Of a stretch of DNA of 43,851 nt, positions 42,580 to 43,851 are shown piece by piece. The translations under genes were made by a program, and so were the position numbers. This DNA is from Gammaproteobacteria bacterium (GTDB taxonomy: Bacteria > Pseudomonadota > Gammaproteobacteria > Acidiferrobacterales > SPGG2). Every line of letters begins with the position of its first letter. The first letter of the stretch is position 1. The stretch is taken from positions 1 to 43,851 of the forward strand of contig JAOTYM010000020.1 in the NCBI GenBank assembly GCA_029861845.1. Reading direction: 5' to 3'. Under the pieces are notes generated by a model. The model saw nothing but the letters and a program-made list of their open reading frames with translations. It was not told the DNA's origin and did no database searches.

Positions 42580-43851
42580 CCGGGCGCGGCGTGCGGCGGG
42601 TGTTGTGGCTCGTTGGCGGTCTAGGTCTGGCCGTATCGATTGCGCTGGTCGTTGCGTGGACGCTGTGGCCTCGGGTGATCGAGCCCGGCTTGCCGTTCGA
42701 AGACCATGCATTTGAGTTGAGAGCCTATAACTGGTTTGATGTGGGCGTCGTCGATGCCAACGGCGATGGTTTTCTGGACGTGTTCACGTCCAACCACAAT
42801 GCCCGACAGAGCCTCCTGCTGGGTGACGGCCGCGGAGGATTCACCGATGTGCTGTCCGATTGGCGTTTCGATCAGGATCCGGATCATCCGGGCCTGGAGG
42901 ATTCGGACACCCCACCTGCATTTAACCGCAGTGGTCTGTACGTCTACTGGCGTGAACGATCCCTAATCCTTCGTAACCTTGGCGCGTCGGATCCGCCGCC
43001 ACCGGCCACCGGCTCGCTCAAGCTCTCGGCCAAAGTTACGGTGCAGCAGCGCAACGGCTTCGAAGTCGAGATCGCCACGAGCCCGACCGAGTCGGGTGCC
43101 GACAGCAGTGTCGTTAAGTTCGCGTCCCTCGGACCAGGTGAACTGGTGCTTGGTATGCAATTCAGGAGTATTCCGATAGCGGTCGAACTAAATCCCGACG
43201 TCCCACTGGATCGAGTCTTCGTCGGTTCGAAACGCGTCCAGCCGCGCTCGCACGGCTTCGAGCTCTATGTGCGCGACCGCCACGGCATGGCCTGGACCGA
43301 CTACAACGATGACGGTGTTTTGGACGTCTTCATTACGAGAGGTGGTCTTTACGGACAGCTGGCACGTCTCGGGAAGCAATTCAGTGACGAAATCCTAGTG
43401 AGCCGGGGTCCGGGGCATTATGAAGAACGGGCGGCGCAGCTGGGCTTCGTCAAAAATACCTGCCCCGGGCGTCAGGTGGCTTGGGTCGACTTCAACGGCG
43501 ACGGAAAACTCGACCTTTACCTCGTTTGCGGCCGACGAGGCGGTGCCCATCCCAATCAACTATATCAACGATTGAGCGATGGTCGGTTCATTGACGTAGC
43601 TGCGCGAGTCGGCCTGGATTTTCTGGAGAACGGGACTTTCTTGTGGTTCGATGCCGATGCCGACGGCGACATGGATCTGCTATGGGCGTCTAGTGCCGGG
43701 CTGTGGTTGTATCGTAGCGAGCTAGGTCGGTTCGAGCCGGAAGCGCTTCACCCCCAGCCCGCTACGCAGGTGCGCCAACTGACCGTCGCCGATTTCGATG
43801 CGGATGGGGATTTGGACGTATTCGCTGCCTCAGCCCTTGACAGCCGATTGC
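42576..43851 (+). CDS. FG-GAP/VCBS repeat protein, partial at window edge
   Basis: The frame is open from GTG 42576 (sharing GTGA with the sulfotransferase stop) to the end of the window, 425 codons. A signal-anchor-like start (RRVLWLVGGLGLAVSIALVVAW) is followed by FG-GAP calcium-type repeats, visible as DANGDGFLDVF, DYNDDGVLDVF, DFNGDGKLDLY, DADADGDMDLL and DFDADGDLDVF. This points to an exported beta-propeller, often involved in surface adhesion or polysaccharide interaction. The C-terminus, possibly with an ASPIC/UnbV domain, is beyond the right edge. Confidence 0.88.
   Translation, partial: MTGRGVRRVLWLVGGLGLAVSIALVVAWTLWPRVIEPGLPFEDHAFELRAYNWFDVGVVDANGDGFLDVFTSNHNARQSLLLGDGRGGFTDVLSDWRFDQDPDHPGLEDSDTPPAFNRSGLYVYWRERSLILRNLGASDPPPPATGSLKLSAKVTVQQRNGFEVEIATSPTESGADSSVVKFASLGPGELVLGMQFRSIPIAVELNPDVPLDRVFVGSKRVQPRSHGFELYVRDRHGMAWTDYNDDGVLDVFITRGGLYGQLARLGKQFSDEILVSRGPGHYEERAAQLGFVKNTCPGRQVAWVDFNGDGKLDLYLVCGRRGGAHPNQLYQRLSDGRFIDVAARVGLDFLENGTFLWFDADADGDMDLLWASSAGLWLYRSELGRFEPEALHPQPATQVRQLTVADFDADGDLDVFAASALDSRL

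Noticed and set aside
1-43851. tRNA, rRNA, CRISPR arrays, intact insertion sequences
   Set aside because: No cloverleaf with a consensus T-loop, no rRNA blocks, no regularly spaced direct repeats and no transposase were found by reading.

Overview
The window reads as chromosomal DNA of a marine-type gammaproteobacterium. The FimV-like protein, a class III cyclase, BtuE-type glutathione peroxidase, RarD and MoaC are consistent with Gammaproteobacteria. Genes for ectoine, N-methylated glycine/betaine-type compounds and possibly DMSP suggest a saltwater or host-associated lifestyle. Long ankyrin- and TPR-repeat proteins and a sulfotransferase-containing glycan cluster would also fit an invertebrate (e.g. 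sponge) symbiont, but that is inference. I see no rRNA, tRNA, CRISPR array or intact insertion sequence.

Region 1 (1-4803): a partial polyamine-type ABC substrate-binding protein and a urea-carboxylase-associated (DUF1989-like) protein on the minus strand. Divergent from them is an ectoine-degradation trio doeB-eutB-eutC, followed by a membrane class III nucleotidyl cyclase (4836-5858). Region 2 (5894-7985, minus): metY (O-acetylhomoserine sulfhydrylase) with an alpha/beta hydrolase. Region 3 (8205-13791, plus): a polar amino acid ABC transporter with one ATPase but two complete sets of permease pair plus periplasmic binding protein, an internal duplication. Region 4 (13797-20297, minus): MttB-superfamily methyltransferase, DmdA/GcvT-like methyltransferase, malonyl-CoA decarboxylase, RarD-type permease and a monomeric sarcosine-oxidase-like flavoenzyme. 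Region 5 (20740-24620, plus): a dimethylglycine/sarcosine-dehydrogenase-like protein that has lost about 260 residues of its FAD domain in frame, then etfB, etfA and a glutathione peroxidase. Regions 4 and 5 diverge from a 442-bp hairpin-rich intergenic region and together look like a methylated-amine demethylation locus.

Region 6 (24828-29903, plus): fimV-like gene, an IsdG/ABM-type monooxygenase, a DUF6505-like protein, a six-Asp-box beta-propeller protein and yqeC, ending at a strong intrinsic terminator. Region 7 (30044-33718, minus): a TPR protein with a C-terminal 2OG-Fe(II) oxygenase-like domain and an exported subtilase that also carries a C-terminal HExxH zincin-like motif. Region 8 (33808-36596, plus): moaC, birA, a small acidic protein and an exported ankyrin-repeat protein. 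Region 9 (36597-43851, plus): about 530 bp without a recognisable gene, a truncated aldo/keto reductase C-terminus overlapping an intact aldo/keto reductase, then two GT4-type glycosyltransferases, a flippase-like membrane protein, a sulfotransferase and a truncated-by-window FG-GAP/VCBS protein. This last block looks like a surface-glycan or glycolipid cluster and by eye is richer in G/C-ending codons than the rest.

The most notable points are the gutted dehydrogenase next to intact ETF genes, the MttB/DmdA-like pair without a corrinoid protein, the subtilase-zincin fusion, the duplicated transporter modules on one ATPase, and the YqeC/DUF6505/Asp-box neighbourhood.
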